Made by a program: the position numbers and the translations under genes. This document shows positions 17,244-25,693 of a stretch of 64,000 bases of DNA, piece by piece. Each line of letters starts with the position of its first letter. Positions within the stretch are counted from its first letter, which is position 1. The notes below the pieces were generated by a model. That model saw nothing but the letters and a program-made list of their open reading frames with translations. It was not told where the DNA came from and ran no database searches. The DNA comes from Phycisphaerales bacterium. GTDB lineage: Bacteria; Planctomycetota; Phycisphaerae; Phycisphaerales; SM1A02. The stretch spans positions 246,125 through 310,124 of the forward strand of contig JAKVBT010000005.1 in the NCBI GenBank assembly GCA_022446905.1, read 5' to 3'.

Positions 17244-18596
17244 TTAGCCACTCATGGCGGAGAGCACGATCAGCAGATCGTCCACCCCGATGTGACCATC
17301 GGCGTCCAAATCGCCCAAGCATGGCACGCCGCATGAACCCCACTGTGCAATTGTCTCAAGCAGATCATCCACGGTGATCGTTCCGTCTCCATTGGCATCA
17401 CCTGGGGCGATGGCGATCGCAGCCCAAGCATCAGGATATCGGTTGATGGCCAGTGAGCCATCAATCGCCGCGCCGATCACACTGCCTGTGCCAAGCCCCT
17501 CAATGGGGTCTGAGTCAAAAGCGCGGCTGGCAACCGTGGCAAAACCGGTTTCTGCATGCCATGTGCCACTGCGTGTGGCATAGGTCGTGAGATCAAAGAT
17601 GTCGAGCAACACACTGCCATCGGGCAGCCACGCTACGACAGAGATGTCTGCAGAAGAAAGTCCGAGTATTGCTGCATCGAGCGTGAAGATGGTGCCGTCT
17701 GTTTCCCGAACCCAGACAGCTTGGCGGCCGGCGATGGTCACCGTGCCCGCAGTGCGACCGTCGGTTGTGCCGCAAGTGGCTGCTTTCCAGGTGCGATCCG
17801 CTTGGGCATCTGCAAGTGGTGTCCATGTCTCCCACGGGGCGGTCCACCGGACAGGAATCTTTGAGCCCTCAATTGAGGCCAGTCCAAGAATGCTCCCGTC
17901 GGTCAAGACAGCGTGGGCTTCGCCATTGCTCTCAGGTGTTGGCAGCAGCATTGATGTCACCTCTCCTGTGGGCTCTACGGTCCAGACCATGGGTTGGCGG
18001 TTGGGAGTCATCCAGACGTAACCAGCAATGACGAGTGCTTGATTGAGTTCATCAACCACTTTGGGAGCAGCGAGGTTGAGGCTCCATGCAGTCGCAGGTA
18101 GTGGTAACTCAATGGTTGTGCCATTGGGCATAACAACCCAGCCGCCACGGTCTGATGAACTCTCGTATCGCTGCGTAAAGACCACATGCCCTGATTCGGT
18201 GATGCCTGCGGTCATGCTGACTTGTGGAATCAATGGTCCAAGCAGCGTTGCTTGCCCATCTAATGAAAGCATGGCCGGAGCAGAATCACATGCGCCATCC
18301 TGTGGGGGACATTGAGAGACGCGTCCAGCCACGGTGTGTGCTGTATTGATGGCATCGCCCTGACTTAATGACCAGTTGGTGTCAAGGCATGGTTGCGTGC
18401 CGCCATCGGGTGTCCAGACAAACGCATGCCAGCCAACATCACTCAGGGTTGAGCCGCTTCGGCCAGTGAGCGCACCATCTGGGGCGATGGCTTGGACCAC
18501 GAGGTGCGAAGTAAATGGAACATCGACTCTTGGCACTTCCATCACCTGCCAGCGCAGTCGCTCTGCGCCGCCAAGCGTCGTGATCGTGATGAGCAT
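17244..18596 (-). CDS. HAF-repeat-like protein with C-terminal dockerin-type repeats
   Basis: A 450-residue protein with weak repeats of the HAF extracellular type (LGG, A.DG.L.G.SG and HAFVWTPDGG-like stretches), followed near the end by two Asp/Gly calcium-loop repeats, DANGDGTITVDD and DLDADGHIGVDD, spaced as in a dockerin domain. This tail is common on planctomycete secreted proteins. Four cysteines lie between and before the repeats. No signal peptide is visible: the ATG at 18596 is the first start after an in-frame stop and opens directly in an HAF-like LGG segment. The N-terminus may therefore be lost, or the start may be wrong. Function unknown, presumably surface or extracellular. 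Confidence 0.6.
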   Translation of the reverse strand: MLITITTLGGAERLRWQVMEVPRVDVPFTSHLVVQAIAPDGALTGRSGSTLSDVGWHAFVWTPDGGTQPCLDTNWSLSQGDAINTAHTVAGRVSQCPPQDGACDSAPAMLSLDGQATLLGPLIPQVSMTAGITESGHVVFTQRYESSSDRGGWVVMPNGTTIELPLPATAWSLNLAAPKVVDELNQALVIAGYVWMTPNRQPMVWTVEPTGEVTSMLLPTPESNGEAHAVLTDGSILGLASIEGSKIPVRWTAPWETWTPLADAQADRTWKAATCGTTDGRTAGTVTIAGRQAVWVRETDGTIFTLDAAILGLSSADISVVAWLPDGSVLLDIFDLTTYATRSGTWHAETGFATVASRAFDSDPIEGLGTGSVIGAAIDGSLAINRYPDAWAAIAIAPGDANGDGTITVDDLLETIAQWGSCGVPCLGDLDADGHIGVDDLLIVLSAMSG

Positions 18597-18712
18597 GCTC
18601 GTGCACCAGATAGCTCAATCTCCTGCCCGTTGAACCAACTGACTCTATCACGGTTCTGGGCACAGACCAATGCCAATTCAGCGTCTTGACATGCAGGCCT
18701 GATTTGCAGCCT

Positions 18713-19903
18713 TTACGACGCAGTTGCAAGCGCTGTGAAGACTTCAATGCCAGTTGGGATTGCAGCGTCATTGAAGTCAAAGCAAGGATGATGCAGGCTG
18801 GGCATGAACTCTTGGTCGTGCGCAAGCAGTCCCAAGGCGAAGAAGCAGGCGGGGATTTTTTGCCCATAGAAGGAGAAGTCTTCGCCGCCCATCACAGGCG
18901 CCATATCTTCGACATGGTTCGCCCCCAGTGTCTCGCTCGCTACTTGCTTCCAGCGTCCATACGCTTCGTCATGATTGACGGTGACCGGATAGCCATCATG
19001 CCAGGTGATTTCAGCATCACAGCCATGGGCTGCGGATACCTGCTTGAGGATGGCTTCGAAGCCCGCATGAACGCGCTGGCCGGATTCGGGATGGAGGAAG
19101 CGTGTCGTGCCTTGGAGAAAGACAGATTCAGGGATGATGTTGTGCGTTGTGCCGCCTTCTACACGGGTAATGGACACAACGCCGCCTTGGACCGGGTCAA
19201 CCTGTCGCGAGACGACATGTTGTGCTGATTGAATCACGGCTGCTGCTGCCGCAATGGGATCGACGCATAGATGCGGCATCGCGGCATGACCGCCACGGCC
19301 AGTGATGGTAATTTCAAAGCCATCTGCGGAAGCAAGTATTGGGCCGCTGCGTGATGCCACCTGACCGAGACGCAGTGATGTCCAGCCATGCAGACCGTAG
19401 ATGTGCGAAACCGGAGGTCCAAGAACCGAACCATCCAAGCATCCGTCACGCACCATCGCCGCGCCACCGGCGCCACCTTCCTCAGCCGGTTGAAAGACAA
19501 GTGTGACATCACGCGGCAGGTCACCTTGATCAGAGAGGGCCTTGAGAACTGCAGCGGTACCTAGCAAGATGGCGGTATGGCCATCATGCCCGCACGCGTG
19601 CATTTTTCCTGGATTGGTTGACGACCATGGCACGCCAGACTTTTCGGCGATGGGCAGTGCATCCATGTCGGCGCGCAGCGCAATAGGCGCGTGATCTCCG
19701 CCACTTCCAGGAATATGTGCCAGCACACCTGTGCCGCCGGCGAGGCCACCTTTCCAAGTCAATCCGAGTTCGTCCAAGAAGGATGAGATGACACCCGATG
19801 TCCTGACTTCCTCATATCCCAGTTCAGGGTGGGCATGCAGGTCGTGCCGGATGTCGATGACTCGATTGTGCCAGTGGTCGATGTGTGAGGTAATGTCCGC
19901 CAT
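18713..19903 (-). CDS. M20 family amidohydrolase (hippurate hydrolase / N-acyl-amino-acid type)
   Basis: Zinc or manganese peptidase-like enzyme that removes acyl groups from amino acids (M20D). Family marks are in order: HAHPELGYEE near the N-terminus, the metal-site segment HACGHDGHTAILLGTA, the Glu pair in FQPAEEGGAGG, the dimerisation-domain GRGGHAAMPH, GGTTHNIIPE, and the closing metal site MGGEDFSFY. No signal peptide, so cytoplasmic. The length of 396 residues is typical. It is the last gene of a leftward chain and starts 34 bases after the release-factor-like gene. The precise substrate cannot be told. Confidence 0.9.
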   Translation of the reverse strand: MADITSHIDHWHNRVIDIRHDLHAHPELGYEEVRTSGVISSFLDELGLTWKGGLAGGTGVLAHIPGSGGDHAPIALRADMDALPIAEKSGVPWSSTNPGKMHACGHDGHTAILLGTAAVLKALSDQGDLPRDVTLVFQPAEEGGAGGAAMVRDGCLDGSVLGPPVSHIYGLHGWTSLRLGQVASRSGPILASADGFEITITGRGGHAAMPHLCVDPIAAAAAVIQSAQHVVSRQVDPVQGGVVSITRVEGGTTHNIIPESVFLQGTTRFLHPESGQRVHAGFEAILKQVSAAHGCDAEITWHDGYPVTVNHDEAYGRWKQVASETLGANHVEDMAPVMGGEDFSFYGQKIPACFFALGLLAHDQEFMPSLHHPCFDFNDAAIPTGIEVFTALATAS

Positions 19904-19937
19904 GGGTCAGATGGTAGAGCGGGCTGCATTCTGCCGC

Positions 19938-20477
19938 TTAGTCCTTGAGTGCAGGCCAGCCGCGATTGGTGCGTCCTTTATTGACACGTTCAAATGCGCC
20001 GCGGTCGTGACGAACAAGGCGGACCAATTGCGACATCGTCACCTCGAGCGTGCCGGCAGCCCCGCCAACGTCCCAGGCGCGTGCTTCAATCACATCCATA
20101 GCCTCGGCCAGCAAGGCGGGGTAGTCAGCGCTTTTGGGGCTGACGGAAATCTTGTTGCCTTGGCGCCTTTGCTGCCAGAGATCGGTGGGTTGGTATTGGT
20201 TGGTATTGATACGTCTGCGGACCCGCCGGGCAAGTTTCAGACGCAGCCGCCGCCACGCCACTCGTCGGTTGTCCAGTTGGCTTCGTCGCTCCGTAGCGGA
20301 AATTTCCACACCAGTTGGGACATGTCGAAGCGTGACTGCCGAATCCCGGCGATTGCGATGTTGCCCGCCGGGTCCACGTTGTCGTCCGAAGGTTTCTTCA
20401 CATTCAGTGCGGAGGGCATCGTCATCCAACATGGACGGATGTGTGCCCTGAACCATGATGGGTGGTGGGATTGACAT
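19938..20477 (-). CDS. Peptide chain release factor-like protein (GGQ domain)
   Basis: A 179-residue protein with a class-I release factor catalytic domain: GRQRGPGGQHRNRRDSAVTLRH holds the GGQ tripeptide that hydrolyses peptidyl-tRNA, and SQLDNRRVAWRRL follows as in RF1/RF2. The codon-reading domains of RF1/RF2 are absent. The tail is not the short Lys/Arg tail of ArfB but a folded-looking segment of about 90 residues. This suggests a ribosome-rescue hydrolase with a different means of recognising stalled ribosomes. A longer frame from 20552 exists, but the ATG at 20477 sits in a TGATG overlap with the tsaD stop and is preferred. Confidence 0.78.
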   Translation of the reverse strand: MSIPPPIMVQGTHPSMLDDDALRTECEETFGRQRGPGGQHRNRRDSAVTLRHVPTGVEISATERRSQLDNRRVAWRRLRLKLARRVRRRINTNQYQPTDLWQQRRQGNKISVSPKSADYPALLAEAMDVIEARAWDVGGAAGTLEVTMSQLVRLVRHDRGAFERVNKGRTNRGWPALKD

Positions 20478-21532
20478 CAGCAGCCCTGCGCGTCCAGGTT
20501 CAATCTGGCGCGCGCTTGTAGTGTCAGATCGCTGTGATGACCTTGAGCGCATGCGATGTGTCCCAGTCCAGCGATCATGGCGGCGTTGTCAACACAGTAC
20601 TTTGGGGCCGCGATACGAAGATCAACTTGATGGCGCTGTGCAAGTTGCTCCAATTCCTGACGTAGTCGTGTATTGCATAAGACACCGCCACCACCAATCA
20701 GTGATTGTGCCTCGTGTTGCTCCATCGCGGCATCGACTTGGCGAATCAGTGACTGAACAGCAGTCCACTGAAAGCTTGCTGCGAGGTCAGCTCGCATGTC
20801 ATCAGAGAGTGAATCCACATCACGTGGGAAGCGTGCCTCGCGTCCGCGGCCAACCGGAGTGCCGCGAGCGGCATAGAGCAGTGCTGTCTTCAGGCCAGCA
20901 AATGAGAAGTCCAGAGAGTCGCCTCGAATGCGCGCAATCGGAAGACGAATGGCATCTTCTCGACCGCGCTGGGCCAGGCGTTCAATGGCTGGCCCGCCTG
21001 GATATCCAGCGCCGAGCAGGGTGCCAGCCTTGTCAAATGCCTCGCCGACTGCATCGTCGATCGTTTGCCCCAGCACGGTGGCATGCATCGGTTCGTGTTG
21101 CAGGGTTAGCGTCGTGTGTCCACCTGAGGCAAGCAGGCCGATGGCGGGGTATTGAATTGGCTCGTTGTCTAGTGCCGGAGCGTGCAGGTGTGCGAGCAAG
21201 TGATGAACGCCCATAAGCGGCACATCAAGACTCCACGCCAATGCCTTGGCAGCACTCACACCAATTAAGAGCGAGCCGATGAGACCTGGCGCGTGCCCGA
21301 CAGCAATGGCATTGAGATCATCAAAGGTCACGCCGGCAGTGCGTAGCGCTTCATCGATCACGGGGGTGATGCATTCAAGATGGCGACGGCTGGCGATCTC
21401 TGGCACCACTCCAGCGTATGGAACATGTAGTTCATGCTGTGTCGCCACAATGCTTGAACGGACGTCACGATCCCCATGGACGACTGCTGCTGCCGTCTCA
21501 TCACAACTGGATTCGATGCCGAGGGTCAGCAT
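20477..21532 (-). CDS. tsaD: tRNA N6-adenosine threonylcarbamoyltransferase
   Basis: Adds threonylcarbamoyl to A37 of tRNAs that read ANN codons, together with TsaB and TsaE; cytoplasmic. The start MLTLGIESSCDETAAAVV is the family N-terminus. The metal His pair is in GVHHLLAHLHA, with GHAPGLIGSLLIG just before it, and GGHTTL and AGTLLGAGYPGGP mark the ASKHA ATPase core. Length of 351 residues is standard. Its ATG shares a base with the upstream protease stop (TGATG), and its own stop does the same with the next gene, so three genes are translationally coupled. Confidence 0.97.
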   Translation of the reverse strand: MLTLGIESSCDETAAAVVHGDRDVRSSIVATQHELHVPYAGVVPEIASRRHLECITPVIDEALRTAGVTFDDLNAIAVGHAPGLIGSLLIGVSAAKALAWSLDVPLMGVHHLLAHLHAPALDNEPIQYPAIGLLASGGHTTLTLQHEPMHATVLGQTIDDAVGEAFDKAGTLLGAGYPGGPAIERLAQRGREDAIRLPIARIRGDSLDFSFAGLKTALLYAARGTPVGRGREARFPRDVDSLSDDMRADLAASFQWTAVQSLIRQVDAAMEQHEAQSLIGGGGVLCNTRLRQELEQLAQRHQVDLRIAAPKYCVDNAAMIAGLGHIACAQGHHSDLTLQARARLNLDAQGC

Positions 21533-23208
21533 CAGTCTGCGTTGGGGTCTTCTGACTCAGTGGTCGTCTCAATGGAAACGGGAATCAACTCCACAGCCTC
21601 AAGGCTGGCACGAATGTTCTCGCCTTCAGCGATGTCCCAATGGCCAATGGTGGACCCGTCAGGGTTCTGCAGGATCAGACGAGCACCACTGATTAAGAAA
21701 TCCTCAGGGAGGCCAACGAGACCACGGGCGGTTGTTTCCTCACTGCCTTCGAGTTCCGCAATGCGACCTTCCAGTTCGATGAGATGGCGATACATCGCCT
21801 CACGCTGATCCATGGCGATATCGAGTTCAGCCTGCATCGGTGGGAATGCCGCATCTTGATCTTCGGCCAGTTCTGGCCATGTCTGGGTGTCGATGCGATG
21901 TTGGAGTAGATCGAGGGCTTCTGCCATCGCTGGATCCTGATAGGCCTCACGGAGCCACTGCTGGTCGATAGTTCCTTCGATGACTGGTTCTTCATCAGTG
22001 ATGATTTCGAAACTTCGTTGGGCTTCCAATCGCAGTCGTCGAGCTTCCGGTGTCTCAGGAACGACACAGCCGGTGGAGGGGTCGACGCCCCATGGGGCTT
22101 CCGGTTGATCTTGTCGTCGATGCAGGTTGCGGCCGCTAGGCAAGTAGTAGTAGGCGGTCGTGAATTTGAGCAGGCCCATCTCATCATCGAGCGGGCGCAC
22201 TTCCTGAACCGAGCCCTTGCCAAAGGAGCGTTTGCCGATGATGCGGCCACGGTCATTGTCTTTGATCGCACCGGCGACAATTTCACTGGCTGACGCGGAG
22301 TTCTGATCGATCAGCACCACTACCTCGATGTCTTCGAGCAACTGTCCAGGGCGTGCAGATCTGGTCCGGCGTTCTGCGGAGCGTCCAGGGCGTTCGGTGC
22401 CGACTGAAACAATGTCACCTTCAGCAAGAAAGAGATCGGACATGGCGACTGCTGCCTGCAGTGCCCCCCCGGGGTTGTTGCGCAGGTCAAGCACCAAAGC
22501 CTGCACTGGCCCCTCATTGGTCGCACGCTGCATGGCCTCAATCACTTGATTGACGGTCTGGTCAGTAAATTGAGCGAGGCGCAGATAAGCGATGCCACGT
22601 TCGGGATCCACCATGTAACGCCACTGTCCATCTCGTCGCATGAATCCGTAGGTGGTAGGGGCATTGATGGGTCGTCGTGTGACGACAATTTCTTCTTCAC
22701 TGCCGTCGCGGTGTCTCACCAGCAATGTGACTTGCGTTCCGGGTTCGCCAAGCAGTTGGTCAATGATTTTGTCTGTGGGTTGATCAAGGGTGTCAAAGTC
22801 ATCCACCTTGAGCACGAGATCCCCAGCCTTGATGCCAGCTTCCAGTGCCGGAGAACCATCCATCGGCGACACAATGGTGAGTCGACGTTCGGCCGGTCGG
22901 ACATGTGCTCCAATGCCCACATAGTGGCCCATGAGGTCCTTGGTGAAGTCGGACTCCTCCACGGGTGGCACGTACACCGTGTGTGGGTCATCGAGCGCTT
23001 CGACCATGGCAGTGAGAATGGCCTCTTGCATCGCTGCATCATCCGGGTCATCGACATATCGATCCATGAGGATCGCGCGTGTGTCGATGATCGGCCCGAA
23101 CCAGTCATAGTTCGTGGCTCGTCCAGCAATGGCCGATGGGATCTGCACCGCGAGGATGGCGGTCAGGGCGATCAGGAGGATTGGGGGCAGGATTTGTCGA
23201 ATATTCAT
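21532..23208 (-). CDS. C-terminal processing peptidase (S41A, CtpA/Prc family)
   Basis: Periplasmic serine protease that trims or degrades proteins from their C-termini. One N-terminal helix (ILPPILLIALTAILAV) acts as signal or anchor. A PDZ domain lies near residues 90-170. The S41 catalytic Ser is in DQNSASASEIV and the partner Lys 25 residues later in RSFGKGSVQE. The last 130 residues are an extra helical segment rich in Glu and Gln. The longer frame from 23256 adds 16 unlikely residues; the ATG at 23208 (MNIRQIL) gives a proper signal sequence. It heads the ctp-tsaD-RF-like-M20 chain and diverges from hflX with a 107-base spacer. Confidence 0.92.
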   Translation of the reverse strand: MNIRQILPPILLIALTAILAVQIPSAIAGRATNYDWFGPIIDTRAILMDRYVDDPDDAAMQEAILTAMVEALDDPHTVYVPPVEESDFTKDLMGHYVGIGAHVRPAERRLTIVSPMDGSPALEAGIKAGDLVLKVDDFDTLDQPTDKIIDQLLGEPGTQVTLLVRHRDGSEEEIVVTRRPINAPTTYGFMRRDGQWRYMVDPERGIAYLRLAQFTDQTVNQVIEAMQRATNEGPVQALVLDLRNNPGGALQAAVAMSDLFLAEGDIVSVGTERPGRSAERRTRSARPGQLLEDIEVVVLIDQNSASASEIVAGAIKDNDRGRIIGKRSFGKGSVQEVRPLDDEMGLLKFTTAYYYLPSGRNLHRRQDQPEAPWGVDPSTGCVVPETPEARRLRLEAQRSFEIITDEEPVIEGTIDQQWLREAYQDPAMAEALDLLQHRIDTQTWPELAEDQDAAFPPMQAELDIAMDQREAMYRHLIELEGRIAELEGSEETTARGLVGLPEDFLISGARLILQNPDGSTIGHWDIAEGENIRASLEAVELIPVSIETTTESEDPNAD

Positions 23209-23315
23209 GGGAGGGACTCGTGGGGCTGTGGGACCTTGCCATACGATTCGAACCAATCCAGGTTCGATGGTCGCAGGCGGCCATCCTATCCACGAAGGAG
23301 TGCCCGAGTCTCCGC

Positions 23316-24731
23316 ATGTCGCAGAGCCACCGAGATCAGCTCAAGGTCGCCAAGGAACACGCCGTGCTCGTGGCGGTGCAACTTCCTGGTCATCGGATCG
23401 ATCTCAATGATCGACTCGAAGAACTCAGGGCGCTGGCAGATACCGCCGGCGCTCAGGTGGTGGGCATGCTCTCGCAGAAGCGGTCGCGGCCGGTCGGTAG
23501 GACCTTTCTTGGCAAGGGCAAGGTGGAGGAACTTGGTCGCTTGGCTGAGATGACCGGGGCATCGCTGGTCATCTTTGATCATGACCTCACGCCCGCACAG
23601 ATTCGCAATCTAGAGAAAGCGACCTCAGTCAAAATTATTGATCGCAGCGAGTTGATACTCGACATCTTTGCCCGTCGTGCGACGACCCACGCGGCACGAC
23701 TGCAGGTTGAGATTGCCCAACTGGAATACACCTACCCACGCCTGCGAGCGATGTGGGATCACCTTGGGCAGGTCACTGGCGGCGCTCCAGTTGGCATCGG
23801 TACCCGTGGTCCTGGTGAACAGCAGTTGGAGATTGACCGCCGTCTCGTGCAGCGACGGCTTGCACAACTGCGTCGTGAACTTGAGCGGATCCATGCTCGT
23901 AAGACTCGGGAAGTGACGCAACGCAATGAGGACTTTGTGACTGTTGGCTTGGTGGGTTACACCAATGCCGGCAAGTCAAGTCTTTTCAATCGACTCACTG
24001 CTGGTGGGGCCTACGCCCACGACAAATTGTTCGCCACCTTGTCAACTCGAGTCGAGCAGTGGACGCTCGGTGATGGCAATTCTGTGATGCTCAGTGATAC
24101 TGTCGGCTTCATTCGGGAATTGCCGCACCATCTCGTGGCCTCCTTTCAGTCCACGCTTGAAGAGACAGTGCACTGCGCCTTGTTGTTGGTCGTAGTTGAC
24201 GTCTCAGATCCGAATGCTCGAGAGGAACTCCGCACCGTTTTGGAGACACTTGATGCCATTGGCGCTATCGATCAGCCCCGGCAATTGGTACTGAACAAGA
24301 TTGATCGATTAGACCACGCGGACGAAGTGCTCTTGTGGCTGCGGGATCATCCAGACGCCATTCCGGTGAGCGCCGTGCAGGGGACTGGATTGGACCGTCT
24401 GGCAGAGCTAGTGCGTGGTGTGGCTGTTGGCATGGAGCGGGATGTGGCCATCACCTTGCCTACCAGTGATGGTCAGGGTGTGGCTTTCGTGGAGCGGACA
24501 ACTCCAGTACGTGAGCGCCGATATGACGGAGGCATGGTGACCATGGAGACAACGATGGGTCGGCGCCAAGCAGCGCAGCTGCTGTCGCGCAGTCCACACG
24601 CTCAGATTGGATCGGAGCCATTGGCTGATTGTGTCGATGCCATCTGGCCACCGGTGCTTCGAGAGGGCGACACGTGCCGCATTCCGCCGCATCGTTGGCA
24701 GGCGCCAGACAAGGGGTGGTCGAACTCGTGA
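23316..24731 (+). CDS. hflX: Ribosome-associated GTPase HflX
   Basis: GTPase that splits stalled or heat-stressed 70S ribosomes. The N-terminal HflX domain has RPVGRTFLGKGKVEEL and FDHDLTPAQIRNLE. A helical linker with GPGEQQLEIDRRLV follows. The G domain carries G1 GYTNAGKSSLFN, G3 DTVGFI and G4 NKID. The longer frame from 23136 has no support; the ATG at 23316 (MSQSHRDQLK) gives 471 residues. An AAGGAG lies 16 bases upstream, farther than ideal. The stop overlaps the following GTG start by 4 bases. Confidence 0.93.
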   Translation: MSQSHRDQLKVAKEHAVLVAVQLPGHRIDLNDRLEELRALADTAGAQVVGMLSQKRSRPVGRTFLGKGKVEELGRLAEMTGASLVIFDHDLTPAQIRNLEKATSVKIIDRSELILDIFARRATTHAARLQVEIAQLEYTYPRLRAMWDHLGQVTGGAPVGIGTRGPGEQQLEIDRRLVQRRLAQLRRELERIHARKTREVTQRNEDFVTVGLVGYTNAGKSSLFNRLTAGGAYAHDKLFATLSTRVEQWTLGDGNSVMLSDTVGFIRELPHHLVASFQSTLEETVHCALLLVVVDVSDPNAREELRTVLETLDAIGAIDQPRQLVLNKIDRLDHADEVLLWLRDHPDAIPVSAVQGTGLDRLAELVRGVAVGMERDVAITLPTSDGQGVAFVERTTPVRERRYDGGMVTMETTMGRRQAAQLLSRSPHAQIGSEPLADCVDAIWPPVLREGDTCRIPPHRWQAPDKGWSNS

Positions 24732-25681
24732 AGGGCCTGGACAGGTGGGCAAAGGAACTTGACCCAGAACTGGTAGCGCGCGTTCTTGCGTGGAAGCGAG
24801 TTCCCGGTTTGTCTTCTCTGTTGGAGTCACTGCAATCGCAAAAGCAGCGGGTGCGGTTTCTTGATTTATGGACTGAAGCCATCATTGCGGATCGGCTGGT
24901 TGAGCAGGGCTGCCAACTGGAAGCAGAGGTTCAAACGCCATTGGGTCGGACCTGTGACTTTCAGGTCCGTTTCGAGGGCTTAGAGTGGTATCTCCACGTC
25001 AAGCGTGTCGATGACGAAAAGGCGGAGGCCCAGCGGCTTGCCATATCGCCACGACTTCGGGTGCTTGAGCAGATTGAGCGGCCATTTATCGTGCGCATCC
25101 GGTGGCGACACCAGCTTGCTGATAAGGAGATGCAGCAGTTGGTGGTGCGTGCCAGCGAGTTTCTGCAACTCGCTCGGCTTGGTGATGAATTAACAGTCCG
25201 TGATGAGTCTGGACTGGAAGTCGGCGCTGTACGCGTCGTAGGCCCTTGGGATGGTCCGACGGTGTCATTGGTCATCGGATTGCCAGACGGTTTCATTGAT
25301 CAGTCCCAACGCATCCGCCGATTGCTAGACAAGGCCTACCGGCAATTCATGCCGCGTGCTCACAACATCGTTCTGGTCGCAGGGAGTCGGCTCGATGTGT
25401 CTACCGATTTTGAGGCGGCTCTGCTTGGTTCTACGGAAGAGCGATGGGATGCCCATCCACCACGAGGTGCTCGTGTGGCCTGGGGCCGGGCAGCTGACGG
25501 ATTTTGGACCGGGCCCAGTCGTCCAGAATCACGCATCTGTGGCTGGTGTCGGGTAGATCCATTGGGGCAACGTGCTGACAACTTGCATACTGACCTGCAT
25601 TTCCGCGAAGATCCCTGCCCCGATGACACGTTGCGCTCACAGGTGGCCCGGTTGTTGGTCAAACCCATGAAGGAAGAGTGA
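24728..25681 (+). CDS. Unknown protein with a possible PD-(D/E)XK-like core
   Basis: Not recognised with certainty. The GTG start at 24728 overlaps the hflX stop (GTGA) and gives 317 residues. Near residues 55-100 the order is a Glu-rich strand (QLEAEVQTPLGRTCDFQV), then a strand ending YLHVKRV. This imitates the E...D...(E/Q)xK layout of the PD-(D/E)XK nuclease fold, but with His in place of the acidic residue before the Lys. The rest is mixed helix and strand, with a Cys pair (CGWC) near the C-terminus. The tight coupling to hflX suggests a role with stalled ribosomes or RNA, but this is context only. A 12-base gap leads to the aminopeptidase gene. Confidence 0.6.
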   Translation: MKGLDRWAKELDPELVARVLAWKRVPGLSSLLESLQSQKQRVRFLDLWTEAIIADRLVEQGCQLEAEVQTPLGRTCDFQVRFEGLEWYLHVKRVDDEKAEAQRLAISPRLRVLEQIERPFIVRIRWRHQLADKEMQQLVVRASEFLQLARLGDELTVRDESGLEVGAVRVVGPWDGPTVSLVIGLPDGFIDQSQRIRRLLDKAYRQFMPRAHNIVLVAGSRLDVSTDFEAALLGSTEERWDAHPPRGARVAWGRAADGFWTGPSRPESRICGWCRVDPLGQRADNLHTDLHFREDPCPDDTLRSQVARLLVKPMKEE

Positions 25682-25693
25682 GGTATCACTTCA

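Noticed and set aside
18439-18867. Possible alternative upstream frame supplying a signal peptide to the dockerin protein
   Set aside because: It has no hydrophobic signal sequence and would need a frameshift; no homologous motif supports it.
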